From contig NZ_CP069717.1 in NCBI RefSeq assembly GCF_024971095.1, positions 1,054,001-1,118,000 on the forward strand: DNA of 64,000 bases, given 5' to 3'. This DNA comes from Microbacterium neungamense. Lineage in GTDB: Bacteria; Actinomycetota; Actinomycetes; Actinomycetales; Microbacteriaceae. Position 1 is the first letter of the stretch. Each line of letters opens with the position of its first letter. Below the pieces are notes generated by a model. The model did not search any database and had not been told where the DNA came from. It saw only the letters and a program-made list of their open reading frames with translations. Below are positions 44,161 through 53,559 of the stretch, piece after piece. Position numbers and translations under genes: made by a program.

Positions 44161-45780
44161 GTGCCGAACCAGTCTGCGTCCAAGCCCGTCGTGCTCATCG
44201 CCGAAGTGCTCTCACCCGCCACGATCGAGGCGCTGGGTCCCGATTTCGACATCCGCCACGTGGACGGGACCGACCGTGAGGCGCTCTTCGCCGCCCTCGC
44301 GGACGCGGATGCGGTGCTCATCCGCTCGGCGACGCGGATCGACGCCGAGGCGCTGAGCCACGCCCCGCGCCTGAAGGTGGTCGCGCGGGCCGGCGTGGGG
44401 CTCGACAACGTCGACATCAAGGCGGCCACCACCGCCGGCGTCATGGTCGTCAACGCGCCGACCTCGAACATCGTCTCGGCCGCCGAGCTCACCGTCGGCC
44501 ACATCCTCAGCCTCGCCCGCCGCATCCCGGCAGCGCACGCGTCGCTCGCGGCGGGGGAATGGAAGCGCAGCGCGTTCACCGGCGCCGAGCTCTTCGAGAA
44601 GACCGTCGGCATCGTCGGCCTGGGCCGCATCGGCGCCCTCGTCGCTGCACGGCTGGCGGCCTTCGACATGCGCCTGATCGCGTACGACCCCTACGTCACC
44701 AGTGCCCGCGCCCAGCAGCTGGGCGTGCAGCTGGTCTCCCTCGAGGAGCTCGTCGCCGAGGCGGACTTCCTCACCATCCACATGCCGAAGACGCCCGAGA
44801 CGACCGGCATGATCGGCGCCGAGCAGTTCAAGGCCATGAAGCCGACCGCGTTCGTGGTCAACGTGGCCCGCGGCGGTCTCATCGATGAGGAGGCGCTGCG
44901 TGAGGCGCTCGTCGCCGGCGAGATCGCCGGCGCCGGGCTCGACGTGTTCACCTCGGAGCCGCCGGCCGAGGGCGGCACCGCCCGCGCCCTCCTGGACCTG
45001 CCGAACGTCGTGGTCACCCCCCACCTCGGTGCGAGCACCGACGAGGCGCAGGAGAAGGCCGGCGTCTCGGTCGCGCGCTCGGTGCGGCTCGCGCTCGGCG
45101 GTGACCTCGTCCCCGATGCCGTGAACGTCGCCGGCGGCGTCATCGACCCGTACGTGCGCCCGGGCATCCCGCTCGTCGAGAAGCTCGGTCAGATCTTCTC
45201 CGCCCTCGCGCAGGCGCCGCTGACCAGCCTCGACGTCGAGGTGCACGGCGAGCTCAACGACTACGACGTGAGCGTGCTCAAGCTCGCCGCGCTGAAGGGC
45301 GTGTTCACCAACATCGTCAGCGAGACGGTGTCGTACGTGAATGCGCCGCTGCTCGCGGAGCAGCGCGGCGTCGCGGTGCGGCTGCTGCAGGACGAGGTCA
45401 GCGAGGAGTACCGCAACGTCATCACGCTGCGCGGCGCCCTCTCCGACGGCTCGCAGCTGGCGGTCTCCGGCACCCTCACCGGTCCGAAGCAGATCGAGAA
45501 GCTGGTGGGCATCAACGAGTACGCCATCGAGCTGCCCATCGAAAAGCACCACGTCGTGATGCTCTACACCGACCGTCCCGGCATCGTCGCGGTCTACGGC
45601 CAGAAGTTCGGCGACGCCGGCATCAACATCGCCGGCATGCAGATCGCGCGTCAGGCCGCGGGCGCGCAGGCGCTCAGCGTGCTCACCCTCGACTCCCCGG
45701 TGGACGAGGAGCTGCTCGAGGACATCCGCACCGCGATCGACGCCGACCTGTTCCGGCAGATCGAGATCAGCGAGGTCTGA
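44161..45780 (+). CDS. serA: D-3-phosphoglycerate dehydrogenase
   Basis: A 539-residue type I SerA, first enzyme of serine synthesis. The Rossmann loop VGIVGLGRIGALVAARL, the NAPTSNIVSAAELTVG segment, catalytic Arg (NVARGGLIDEEAL), Glu (VFTSEPP) and His (VTPHLGAS) are visible. Then come the intervening ASB domain and a C-terminal ACT domain (MLYTDRPGIVAVYGQKFGDA) for serine feedback. The GTG start follows AAGGA. The gene stands alone. Confidence 0.95.
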   Translation: MPNQSASKPVVLIAEVLSPATIEALGPDFDIRHVDGTDREALFAALADADAVLIRSATRIDAEALSHAPRLKVVARAGVGLDNVDIKAATTAGVMVVNAPTSNIVSAAELTVGHILSLARRIPAAHASLAAGEWKRSAFTGAELFEKTVGIVGLGRIGALVAARLAAFDMRLIAYDPYVTSARAQQLGVQLVSLEELVAEADFLTIHMPKTPETTGMIGAEQFKAMKPTAFVVNVARGGLIDEEALREALVAGEIAGAGLDVFTSEPPAEGGTARALLDLPNVVVTPHLGASTDEAQEKAGVSVARSVRLALGGDLVPDAVNVAGGVIDPYVRPGIPLVEKLGQIFSALAQAPLTSLDVEVHGELNDYDVSVLKLAALKGVFTNIVSETVSYVNAPLLAEQRGVAVRLLQDEVSEEYRNVITLRGALSDGSQLAVSGTLTGPKQIEKLVGINEYAIELPIEKHHVVMLYTDRPGIVAVYGQKFGDAGINIAGMQIARQAAGAQALSVLTLDSPVDEELLEDIRTAIDADLFRQIEISEV

Positions 45781-45813
45781 GGCGCGTGGGACCCGCGGTC
45801 GGGCGCTGAGTGC

Positions 45814-45905
45814 GCGGACGCTGAGCCTGTCGAAGCGTCCGACCGCGCCCCGCCTGTCGAAGCGTCCGACCGCGCCCCGCCTGTCGAAGCGTCCGACCGC
45901 GCCCC
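45814..45905. repeat. Intergenic tandem repeat, 27-bp unit x3
   Basis: CCTGTCGAAGCGTCCGACC begins at 45826, 45853 and 45880, giving an exact 27-bp period. The first copy is preceded by GGACGCT (45816-45822), which pairs with AGCGTCC (45834-45840). It separates the convergent serA and TetR genes and may terminate transcription. It is the reverse-complement family of 24838-24998. Confidence 0.78.
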
Positions 45906-45912
45906 CGGCCCC

Positions 45913-46476
45913 TCACCGGGCGAGCACGGCACGTTCCACGAGCGCGATGAGCTCGTCGAGCGCTCGTCCGGAGGGGACGAAGACGTCGCGTGAGACCCCC
46001 GGCGTGGCCGCGCCCTCGATCGCGTTGTTGAAGTAGAGGCCGTCGCTGAGCAGCATCACCAGCTGCAGGGCGGCCTCGTCGCGGACCGCCGGGCGCAGGG
46101 CATCCGCCCATCGTTCCCGCACCTCGCGCAGCCGCCGTGCGGCCGCCGGGTGCCCGCCCTGGGCGAGCCGCGTCGATGCCACCAGGGCGCGGTCCAGCGC
46201 GTTGCCCTCCATGATCGAGGTGCGGATGTAGTACGCCACCGGTCCCTCGGGTGCTGCGCTCATCGCGGTGACGTCCGCCGTGACGAGATCGTCCAGGCGC
46301 TGGAGCAGCCCGGCGGCCAGCTCCTCCTTCGAGCCGAAGTGGTAGAGCAGTCCGCCCTTGGACACCCCGGCCGTCGCGGCGACGCCGTCCAGTGTCGCCG
46401 CGCGCTCGCCCTCGGCGATGAGGATCGATTCGTAGGCGTCCAGGACGCGTTCGCGCGCCAGCGGGGGACGGGGCAT
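45913..46476 (-). CDS. TetR-family regulator of the adjacent efflux pump
   Basis: A 187-residue repressor: HTH ATLDGVAATAGVSKGGLLYH followed by FGSKEELAAGLL, then a TetR_C_37-like ligand domain. It is divergent from an EmrB/QacA-type transporter with 103 bp between, the classic arrangement for drug-responsive control. The ATG at 46476 gives MPRPPLARERVLDAYESIL. Confidence 0.87.
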   Translation of the reverse strand: MPRPPLARERVLDAYESILIAEGERAATLDGVAATAGVSKGGLLYHFGSKEELAAGLLQRLDDLVTADVTAMSAAPEGPVAYYIRTSIMEGNALDRALVASTRLAQGGHPAAARRLREVRERWADALRPAVRDEAALQLVMLLSDGLYFNNAIEGAATPGVSRDVFVPSGRALDELIALVERAVLAR

Positions 46477-46546
46477 GGCTCTCCTTCCGTGCTGCCGTCG
46501 ATCCTGCCGCGAATGCCCAGCGATCGCACGGCTTGTCCTGTTACTA

Positions 46547-46566
46547 TACCAACCAGACGGTTTACT
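46547..46566. promoter_or_regulatory. Candidate operator between TetR and MFS genes
   Basis: TACCAACCAGACGGTTTACT has AACC/GGTT arms (46551-46554 and 46559-46562) in an AT-rich intergenic stretch. TACCAACCAGACGGTTT-like sites are common TetR operators in actinobacteria. A short arm makes this tentative. Confidence 0.4.
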
Positions 46567-46579
46567 AACGGAGGACATC

Positions 46580-48118
46580 ATGCCTGCCACGGCATCCATC
46601 GACATCACGGACACGGACGGCCCCCGGGTCGGCGCGCGCGGGTGGACCGCGCTGGTCGTGCTGATGCTGCCGGTGCTGCTCGTCTCGGTCGACAACACGG
46701 TGCTCAGCTTCGCGCTGCCCGAGATCTCGCTGGCTCTCGCGCCTTCGGGCGCCGAGCAGCTCTGGATCATCGACGCGTACCCGCTCGTGCTCGCCGGGCT
46801 GCTCGTCACGATGGGCACCCTGGGCGACCGGTTCGGGCGGCGGCGGATGCTGCTGATCGGCGCGACCGGCTTCGCCGCCGTATCGGCGCTGGCGGCCTTC
46901 GTGCCGACGGCGGGCCTGCTCATCGCGGCCCGCGCCCTGCTCGGCTTCTTCGGCGCGATGCTGATGCCCTCGACCCTGTCGCTGCTGCGGTCGATCTTCG
47001 TCAACCGCGAGCAGCGCCGCTTCGCGATCGCGGTCTGGGCCGCCGGATTCTCCGCAGGCTCCGCGCTCGGCCCCATCGTCGGCGGCTTCCTGCTCGAGCA
47101 CTTCGGCTGGGGCGCCGCCTTCCTGATCGCCGTGCCGGTGCTGATCCCGCTTCTCATCGCGGGGCCGCTGCTGGTGCCGGAGAGCCGCGATCCGCACCCG
47201 GGGCGGGTGGATCCGGTCAGCATCATGCTGTCCATGGCCGCGATGATCCCGGTGGTGTACGCGATCAAGGCGCTGGCCGTCGACGGCCCCACGGTCGCCG
47301 GCGGGGTCTGGGCGCTGCTCGGGATCGTGATGGGCGCGCTGTTCGTGCGCCGCCAGCTGCGCTCGCCCACGCCGATGCTCGACATGGGCCTGTTCCGGCG
47401 CGGGTCGTTCTCGGGCGCCATCCTGGTCAACCTGCTCAGCGTGGTCGCTCTGGTCGGCTTCCTGTACTTCGTGTCCCAGCACCTGCAGCTCGTGCTCGGG
47501 CTGTCGCCGATGGTCGCCGGGTTCGCCCTCGCCCCGGGGATGGCGGCGATGATCGTCGCCGGGCTCGCCGTCGTGCCGGTGGCGCGCCGCGTCTCGGCGC
47601 ACGTGCTCGTCCCGGCGGCGCTGGTCTTCTCGGTGAGCGGATACCTCATCGTCGCGCTCTCCTCGCACGAGCACGGCGTCGCGCCGCTGATCGCCGCGTT
47701 CATCGTGCTCGGCATCGGCATCGGCGCGGCGGAGACGATCTCGAACGAGCTCATCCTCTCCAGCGCTCCGCCGGAGAAGGCGGGCGCCGCGAGCGCCGTG
47801 TCGGAGACGGCGTACGAGCTCGGCGCGGTGCTCGGCACCGCGATCCTCGGCGGCATCATCACGGCGTTCTACCGCGGAGCGCTCGTCGTGCCCGCCGGCA
47901 TCCCGGCCGAGGCGGCGGCCCACGCCCGCGAGACGCTGGCCGGCGCGTACACCGCGGCGGGTGAGCTGCCGGACGGGCTCGGCGACGCGCTGTGGCACGC
48001 CGCCGCCGCGGCCTTCGGGTCGGGTGTCACCGTGACGTCCCTGATCGGCGCGGGCCTGGTCGTCGCCGCCGGGACGATCGCCGCGCTGACCCTGCGGACC
48101 GATCCCACCCGCCGCTGA
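46580..48118 (+). CDS. EmrB/QacA-type MFS drug transporter (DHA2)
   Basis: A 512-residue transporter with about 14 membrane helices. Typical DHA2 features are the motif in helix 1 ([17 protein letters not shown]), the loop [16 protein letters not shown], and motif C ([20 protein letters not shown]). It likely exports hydrophobic cations or antibiotics under control of the divergent TetR. ATG 46580 follows GGAGG. It is closely similar in layout to the transporter at 58540-60087, so the two are paralogues. Confidence 0.88.
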   Translation: MPATASIDITDTDGPRVGARGWTALVVLMLPVLLVSVDNTVLSFALPEISLALAPSGAEQLWIIDAYPLVLAGLLVTMGTLGDRFGRRRMLLIGATGFAAVSALAAFVPTAGLLIAARALLGFFGAMLMPSTLSLLRSIFVNREQRRFAIAVWAAGFSAGSALGPIVGGFLLEHFGWGAAFLIAVPVLIPLLIAGPLLVPESRDPHPGRVDPVSIMLSMAAMIPVVYAIKALAVDGPTVAGGVWALLGIVMGALFVRRQLRSPTPMLDMGLFRRGSFSGAILVNLLSVVALVGFLYFVSQHLQLVLGLSPMVAGFALAPGMAAMIVAGLAVVPVARRVSAHVLVPAALVFSVSGYLIVALSSHEHGVAPLIAAFIVLGIGIGAAETISNELILSSAPPEKAGAASAVSETAYELGAVLGTAILGGIITAFYRGALVVPAGIPAEAAAHARETLAGAYTAAGELPDGLGDALWHAAAAAFGSGVTVTSLIGAGLVVAAGTIAALTLRTDPTRR

Positions 48119-48158
48119 CCTCCGGCCCGCTCGCCGCCCGGACCCCACCCCAAGCCCC

Positions 48159-48217
48159 ACATTGTGTCGCGATGTGCGGGTGCGGGCCCCTGACACCCTC
48201 ACGACAGGACACAATGT
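48159..48217. repeat. Long imperfect intergenic inverted repeat
   Basis: ACATTGTGTC at 48159-48168 pairs with GACACAATGT (48208-48217), and the stems continue imperfectly inward (GATGTGCGGGTGCGGG against CCCCTGACACCCTCACGAC). It lies in the 230-bp gap between the MFS gene and leuB, which otherwise holds no gene. It may be a terminator or a dispersed palindromic repeat. Confidence 0.65.
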
Positions 48218-48348
48218 GTCGCGCGCGGCGGGTGGCAGCGGGCGGGCGCGGGGGTGTCACGCGGGGAGGGGCGTGGAGCCGCCGGCGCTACGCTGGAACG
48301 GGCCCCGCGCGATCCGGCGCGGCCGGCCGTCCGTGTGCGAGGAGAGTC

Positions 48349-49398
48349 ATGTCGCGTGTCGTGAAGCTGGCCGTCATCCCGGGTGACGGCATCGGTCCGG
48401 AGGTCGTCGCCGAAGCCGAGAAGGTGCTCGACGCGGTCACCGCCGGCGGAGCGGTGTCGTTCGAGAAGACCCGCTTCTCACTCGGTGCGGCCCGGTACCT
48501 CGAGACCGGCGACACGCTCACGGATGCCGACCTCGACGCGATCCGCGCGCACGACGCCATCCTGCTCGGCGCTGTCGGCGGCGTCCCGGGCGACCCGCGT
48601 CTGAAGGATGCGAACATCGAGCGCGGCCTGCTGCTGAAGCTCCGGTTCGAACTGGACCACTACGTCAACCTCCGCCCGTCGAAGCTCTTCGCCGGGGCAT
48701 CCGGACCCCTGGCGGACCCGGGCGAGATCGACTTCGTCGTCGTGCGCGAAGGCACCGAGGGCCCCTACGTCGGCAACGGCGGATCGATCCGCAAGGGCAC
48801 CCCGCAGGAGGTCGCGAACGAGACCAGCGTGAACACCGCGTTCGGCGTGGAGCGTGTGGTCCGCTACGCGTTCGACCTCGCCGAGCGGCGCCGCAAGAAG
48901 CTCACCCTGGTGCACAAGACGAACGTGCTCGTGCACGCCGGCGCCATCTGGAAGCGGATCGTCGACGCCGTGGCATCCGAGCACCCGGACGTGGCCGTAG
49001 ACTATCTGCACGTCGACGCGGCCACGATCTTCCTCGTGACAGACCCCTCCCGCTTCGACGTGATCGTCACCGACAACCTCTTCGGGGACATCCTCACGGA
49101 CCTGGCCGGCGCCGTCACCGGTGGCATCGGCCTCGCCGCCTCGGGCAACATCAACCCCGACGGCGCCTTCCCCTCGATGTTCGAGCCCGTGCACGGCTCG
49201 GCCCCGGACATCGCCGGCCAGCAGAAGGCCGACCCGACCGCGGCGATCCTCTCCGTGGCGCTGCTGCTCGACCACCTCGGTCTCCGCGACGAGGCCGGAC
49301 GCGTGCAGCGGGCCGTGGAGGAGGACATCGCCGCCCGTGAGGGAGCACGCACCACCCGCGAGACGGGTGACGCCATCATCGCCCGGCTTCAGGCGTAG
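48349..49398 (+). CDS. leuB: 3-isopropylmalate dehydrogenase
   Basis: A 349-residue NAD-dependent beta-decarboxylating dehydrogenase of leucine synthesis. [17 protein letters not shown] opens the Rossmann-like fold. The [13 protein letters not shown] region and [20 protein letters not shown] bind substrate and Mg. The [13 protein letters not shown] loop contacts NAD. ATG 48349 is preceded by AGGAGAG. ilvE follows 42 bp later in the same direction, so the two likely form a unit. Confidence 0.95.
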   Translation: MSRVVKLAVIPGDGIGPEVVAEAEKVLDAVTAGGAVSFEKTRFSLGAARYLETGDTLTDADLDAIRAHDAILLGAVGGVPGDPRLKDANIERGLLLKLRFELDHYVNLRPSKLFAGASGPLADPGEIDFVVVREGTEGPYVGNGGSIRKGTPQEVANETSVNTAFGVERVVRYAFDLAERRRKKLTLVHKTNVLVHAGAIWKRIVDAVASEHPDVAVDYLHVDAATIFLVTDPSRFDVIVTDNLFGDILTDLAGAVTGGIGLAASGNINPDGAFPSMFEPVHGSAPDIAGQQKADPTAAILSVALLLDHLGLRDEAGRVQRAVEEDIAAREGARTTRETGDAIIARLQA

Positions 49399-49440
49399 TC
49401 TGAGAGACGCTCGACGCCGCGCACGACCGCAGGATGTGAC

Positions 49441-50529
49441 ATGACCGACACCGCCACCGCCCCGCTCACCTTCACCGTGACGAAGAACCTGGCCGCCAAG
49501 ACCCCCGCACAGCGCGAGGAGATCCTGAAGGACCCCGGATTCGGCACCAGCTTCACCGACCACATGGTCGACATCTGCTGGTCCGAGAAGGGCGGCTGGC
49601 ACCGCCCGCGCGTGCAGCCGTACGGGCCGATCTCGCTCGACCCGGCCGCCTCGGTGCTGCACTACGGGCAGGAGATCTTCGAAGGCATCAAGGCGTACCG
49701 CCACGCCGACGGCTCGATCCACACCTTCCGCCCCGACCGCAACGCCCGCCGCCTGCAGAAGAGCGCCCAGCGCCTCGCCCTGCCGGAGCTGCCCGAGGAG
49801 TACTTCCTGCAGTCGCTGCGGGAGCTGATCGCCGTGGACGGCGACTGGGTGCCCTCCGGTGCGGACCAGAGCCTGTACCTGCGGCCGTTCATGTTCGCCA
49901 AGGAGGCGTTCCTCGGGGTGCGCCCGGGGAAGAAGGTGGCGTACTACCTGATCGCCAGCCCCGCCGGCGCCTACTTCAAGGGCGGCGCGAAGCCGGTGCG
50001 CATCTGGCTGAGCGAGACGTACTCCCGGGCCGGCAAGGGCGGCACCGGTGCGGCGAAGACCGGCGGCAACTACGCCGCGAGCCTGCTGCCGCAGGCAGAG
50101 GCGTATGAGAAGGGCTGCGACCAGGTGGTCTTCCTCGACCAGGACCGCCACGTCGAGGAGCTCGGCGGCATGAACATCGTGTTCGTGTACCGGGACGGCC
50201 GCATCGTGACGCCCGAGTCCGACTCGATCCTCGAGGGCATCACGCGCGATTCGCTGCTGCAGCTCGCCGAGGACCGCGGACACACCGTCGAGCGCCGCGC
50301 GGTCACGCTCGGCGAGTGGCGTCAGGGCGTGGCTTCCGGCGACATCGTCGAGGTGTTCGCCTGCGGCACCGCCGCGGTGGTCACCCCGATCGGCGCGCTC
50401 GTCGCGCAGGACTTCGAGGACGAGCAGCCGCTCGGCGAGCTCGCCCTCTCGCTGCGCGAGGAGCTCACCGACATCCAGTACGGCCGCCGCGAGGACAAGC
50501 ACGGCTGGCTCTACCGCCTGGACGGCTGA
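49441..50529 (+). CDS. ilvE: Branched-chain amino-acid aminotransferase
   Basis: A 362-residue class IV PLP transaminase, last step of Leu/Ile/Val synthesis. The family features are [20 protein letters not shown], the PLP Lys in [18 protein letters not shown], the ELGGMNIVF segment and the C-terminal [10 protein letters not shown]. The length is that of the IlvE type II long form. It is followed by intergenic palindromes. Confidence 0.94.
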   Translation: MTDTATAPLTFTVTKNLAAKTPAQREEILKDPGFGTSFTDHMVDICWSEKGGWHRPRVQPYGPISLDPAASVLHYGQEIFEGIKAYRHADGSIHTFRPDRNARRLQKSAQRLALPELPEEYFLQSLRELIAVDGDWVPSGADQSLYLRPFMFAKEAFLGVRPGKKVAYYLIASPAGAYFKGGAKPVRIWLSETYSRAGKGGTGAAKTGGNYAASLLPQAEAYEKGCDQVVFLDQDRHVEELGGMNIVFVYRDGRIVTPESDSILEGITRDSLLQLAEDRGHTVERRAVTLGEWRQGVASGDIVEVFACGTAAVVTPIGALVAQDFEDEQPLGELALSLREELTDIQYGRREDKHGWLYRLDG

Positions 50530-50556
50530 CCCCGCCCGCGCTCCCGAATCACCGCC

Positions 50557-50632
50557 GACACCCCGTCCTGCTGTCGACACCCCGTGGTGTCGACGTCCAC
50601 AGGGCGGGGTATCGGCATTCGGACGGGGTGTC
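50557..50632. repeat. Nested intergenic palindromes after ilvE
   Basis: The outer pair GACACCCCGTCC (50557-50568) / GGACGGGGTGTC (50621-50632) is perfect. Inside it, GTCGACACC (50573-50581) pairs with GGTGTCGAC (50586-50594) around CCGT, followed by a CGGGGTATCGG variant. The CACCCCGT word occurs four times on alternating strands. Likely terminator plus repeat element; the 165-bp gap holds no gene. Confidence 0.75.
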
Positions 50633-50694
50633 CGCGGAACGTCGGAGCACGCAGGGGAGGGCAACGGGCCGGGCGGCGTGGATAGGCTGGACGG

Positions 50695-51474
50695 GTGAAG
50701 ATCGCGCGGTTCAGTCACAACGACGGCATCCACTTCGGCATCCTCGACGACGACGCTCTCGTCGTCCTGGCCGGCGACCCGATGTTCGCCGGGTTCGAGA
50801 CGACGGGGCAGCGCGTGCCGCTGTCGGATGCCGCGCTGCTCGCGCCGGTGATCCCGCGGTCGAAGGTGGTCTGCGTCGGCAAGAACTACCACGACCACGC
50901 GGCGGAGATGGGCGGCGTCGCGCCGGAGGAGCCGCTGCTGTTCCTCAAGCCGAACACCGCCGTGATCGGTCCCGGCGACGCGATCGTCCGGCCGGTGGCG
51001 CTGTCCGAGCGCACCGAGCACGAGGGCGAGCTGGTCGCCGTGATCGGCCGGATCGCGAAGAACGTGCGCGCCGAGGACGCCCTGGACTACGTGTTCGGGT
51101 ACACGGTCGGCAACGACGTCACCGCTCGCGACCTGCAGCGCAAGGATGGGCAGTGGTCGCGCGCGAAGGGATTCGACACGTTCTGCCCGCTCGGCCCGGT
51201 GATCGAGACCGAGCTCGACCCGGCATCCGCCACGATCGAGACCCGCGTGAACGGCGAGGTGCGCCAGCACGCGCCGCTCACCGATATGATCCACTCCGTC
51301 GCCGACATCGTCGCGCACGCCTCCGCCGTGTTCACCCTGCTCCCGGGCGACGTGATCATGACCGGAACGCCCGCCGGCGTGGGGGAGATCACCGCAGGCG
51401 ACACCGTCGAGGTCGAGGTCTCGGGCATCGGCATCCTCCGCAACACGGTGCGCGACGCCGTCCCCGCGTCGTGA
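50695..51474 (+). CDS. Fumarylacetoacetate-hydrolase-family protein
   Basis: A 259-residue FAH-domain hydrolase. The fold's metal ligands appear in KNYHDHAAEMG, the EGELVAVIGR and NDVTARDLQRKDGQW segments, and DVIMTGTPAGVGEITAGD. Members cleave acylpyruvates, decarboxylate oxaloacetate or isomerise aromatic catabolites, so the reaction here is uncertain. It is the first of three coupled genes (MFS transporter and methyltransferase follow, each overlapping by 4 bp). Confidence 0.86.
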   Translation: MKIARFSHNDGIHFGILDDDALVVLAGDPMFAGFETTGQRVPLSDAALLAPVIPRSKVVCVGKNYHDHAAEMGGVAPEEPLLFLKPNTAVIGPGDAIVRPVALSERTEHEGELVAVIGRIAKNVRAEDALDYVFGYTVGNDVTARDLQRKDGQWSRAKGFDTFCPLGPVIETELDPASATIETRVNGEVRQHAPLTDMIHSVADIVAHASAVFTLLPGDVIMTGTPAGVGEITAGDTVEVEVSGIGILRNTVRDAVPAS

Positions 51475-52730
51475 CCGCGCTCACCGCCGAGGCGCTGCAC
51501 GCGCTGCAGCGACGCACCGTCCGGGTGCTGTCGCTCGGCCAGGTGCTCGGCGGCATCGCGTTCGGCTCGACCGTGTCGCTGGGTGCGCTGCTGGCCGCCG
51601 ACCTGTCCGGCGACGACGCGCTGTCGGGTTTCGCCACGGCATCCGTCACCCTCGGCGCGGCGGCGTTCGCGATCCCGCTGGCACGGCTGGCGGCACGACG
51701 TGGCCGGCGCATGTCCCTCACGGCCGGAAACCTCCTCGCCCTCGTCGGCGTGGTGCTCGTGATCACGGCCGCCGCGGTGCGCTCCTTCCCGCTGCTGCTG
51801 GTCGGGATCGTCCTGATCGGGATGGGCAACGCCGGGAACCTGCAGTCCCGGTTCGCCGCCACCGACCTGGCCGCGCCCGAGCACCGCGGCCGCGACCTGT
51901 CCGTCGTGGTGTGGTCCACGACGCTCGGCGGCGTCGCCGGCCCGCTGATGCTCACCCCGGGGGAGGCGGTCGGGCAGGCGATCGGGATGCCGCCGTTGAC
52001 CGGCTCGTACCTGTTCTCCCTCGTCGCTCAGTCGGCCGCGCTGGTGCTCTACCTCGTCGCGCTGCGCCCCGACCCGCTGCTGACGGCCAAGGGGATCGCC
52101 GCCACGCCCACGACCGCGGGCCTGCTCGGGTCCGCCGAGGACCACCCGCTCGCCGCGCGGTATGCGGTCTTCGCCGTCGCCGGGTCGCACGCGGTGATGG
52201 CCTCGGTGATGGCGATGACCCCGGTGCACCTGGCGCACATGGCGCACGCCGCGCACGGCGGGCACGGCAGCACCACCGACGTCACCTCCCTGGTCGGGTT
52301 CACGATCGCGCTGCACGTGGCCGGCATGTACGGGCTGTCGCCGGTCTTCGGCGTGCTCGCCGACCGCTGGGGCCGCATCCGGGTCGTGCTGCTCGGCCAG
52401 GCCATGCTGGCCGCCTCGTTGGTCGTCGCGATCGTCGCCGGCGAGCACGCGATCGGCGTGATGGTGGCGCTGGCGCTGCTCGGCCTGGGCTGGAGCGCGG
52501 CGACCGTCGCCGGCGCCGCGCTGCTCACCGAGGCCTCGGAGGTCTCGCGTCGCCCACGCCGTCAGGGCGTGAGCGACTCGCTGATGAGCCTCACCGCGGC
52601 GGCCGGCGCCGCCGGCGCCGGTGTCGTGCTGACCCATCTCGGCTACGGCGGTCTCGGGGCGACGGCGCTCGTGATCGTCGCGGCGATCACGCTGCTCGCC
52701 CCGCTCGGCCGCATCCGTCCGCCGGCATGA
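51471..52730 (+). CDS. MFS transporter
   Basis: A 419-residue transporter with about twelve helices. It has VLGGIAFGSTVSLGALLAAD (helix 1), LARLAARRGRRMSLTAGNLL (loop 2-3) and a His-rich stretch HLAHMAHAAHGGHGSTTD in a loop around residues 243-260 that could bind metal. GTG 51471 overlaps the FAH-gene stop. The substrate is unknown. Confidence 0.85.
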   Translation: MTALTAEALHALQRRTVRVLSLGQVLGGIAFGSTVSLGALLAADLSGDDALSGFATASVTLGAAAFAIPLARLAARRGRRMSLTAGNLLALVGVVLVITAAAVRSFPLLLVGIVLIGMGNAGNLQSRFAATDLAAPEHRGRDLSVVVWSTTLGGVAGPLMLTPGEAVGQAIGMPPLTGSYLFSLVAQSAALVLYLVALRPDPLLTAKGIAATPTTAGLLGSAEDHPLAARYAVFAVAGSHAVMASVMAMTPVHLAHMAHAAHGGHGSTTDVTSLVGFTIALHVAGMYGLSPVFGVLADRWGRIRVVLLGQAMLAASLVVAIVAGEHAIGVMVALALLGLGWSAATVAGAALLTEASEVSRRPRRQGVSDSLMSLTAAAGAAGAGVVLTHLGYGGLGATALVIVAAITLLAPLGRIRPPA

Positions 52731-53515
52731 GCTGGGCGGGGGTCGGCGCCGCGTACGCCGCCTCGTACGCCGCGCTGTGCGCCGGCACGGGGGAGCGGAT
52801 GCGGGAGCTGCTCGGCCCCGGACGAGGCCGCACGCTGCTTGACGTCGGCGCCGGCGACGGCAGGCTGGCGGCCGCCTGGTCGGATGCGGGCTGGCGGGTC
52901 GTCGCGTGCGAGCCGGAGCCGTCCATGCGGGCGGCGGCGCGGCAGCGGCATCCGCACCTCCGCATCGTCGCCGGCGGGCTGCCGCATCTCCCGTTCGCGA
53001 ACCGGGCTGCGGATGCCGTCACCGCGAACTTCGTGCTGAACCACGTCGCGGATCCGCGCGCCGGCGCCGCCGAACTGCGCCGCGTGGCGGCGGAGACGGT
53101 CGCCGCCACGATTTGGACCCGATCGCCGACGGCGCTCTGGCTGGACGTCTTCGAACGGGCGGGGCTCGAGCCGGCATCCGGCACGCCGCTGCCCGCCGAC
53201 AAGGACTTCGAGCGCACGGCAGCGGGATTCGAACGGATGCTGCGCGACGCCGGCTGGCGGCCGGAGGTGACCGAGCTGACCTGGACGTGGACGCCGGATG
53301 CCGAGACGCTGTGGACCTCGGTCGAGGGCGGGGTCGCCGGCGCCGGCGCGGCCTACCGGAACCTGGCAGCACCCGAGCGCGCCCGGTTCCGCCGCGCGTT
53401 CGACGAGGTCGTCGCCGCCGGCGGGGGCAGGGTGCGACTGGAGCAGACCGCCGCCATCGCCGTCCACCGCGCGCCGGGGTGGCGGCTCACCGACATCCCC
53501 GTCGAATCCGGGTGA
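52727..53515 (+). CDS. SAM-dependent class I methyltransferase
   Basis: A 262-residue methyltransferase. Motif I is LLDVGAGDGRLAAAW, with the acidic ACEPEPS end of strand 2 and GLPHLPFANRAADAVTANF as motif II. It is of the UbiE/Methyltransf_11 type; the acceptor is unknown. ATG 52727 overlaps the MFS stop (ATGA). Confidence 0.85.
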   Translation: MSWAGVGAAYAASYAALCAGTGERMRELLGPGRGRTLLDVGAGDGRLAAAWSDAGWRVVACEPEPSMRAAARQRHPHLRIVAGGLPHLPFANRAADAVTANFVLNHVADPRAGAAELRRVAAETVAATIWTRSPTALWLDVFERAGLEPASGTPLPADKDFERTAAGFERMLRDAGWRPEVTELTWTWTPDAETLWTSVEGGVAGAGAAYRNLAAPERARFRRAFDEVVAAGGGRVRLEQTAAIAVHRAPGWRLTDIPVESG

Positions 53516-53559
53516 CGCGGGTCGGACGGCGCCGCGCCGAACCGTAGGATTGGAGGGTT

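Noticed and set aside
52643..53467. Minus-strand gene opposite the methyltransferase
   Set aside because: No motif and biased composition; the plus strand has the SAM-binding motifs and start-stop coupling.
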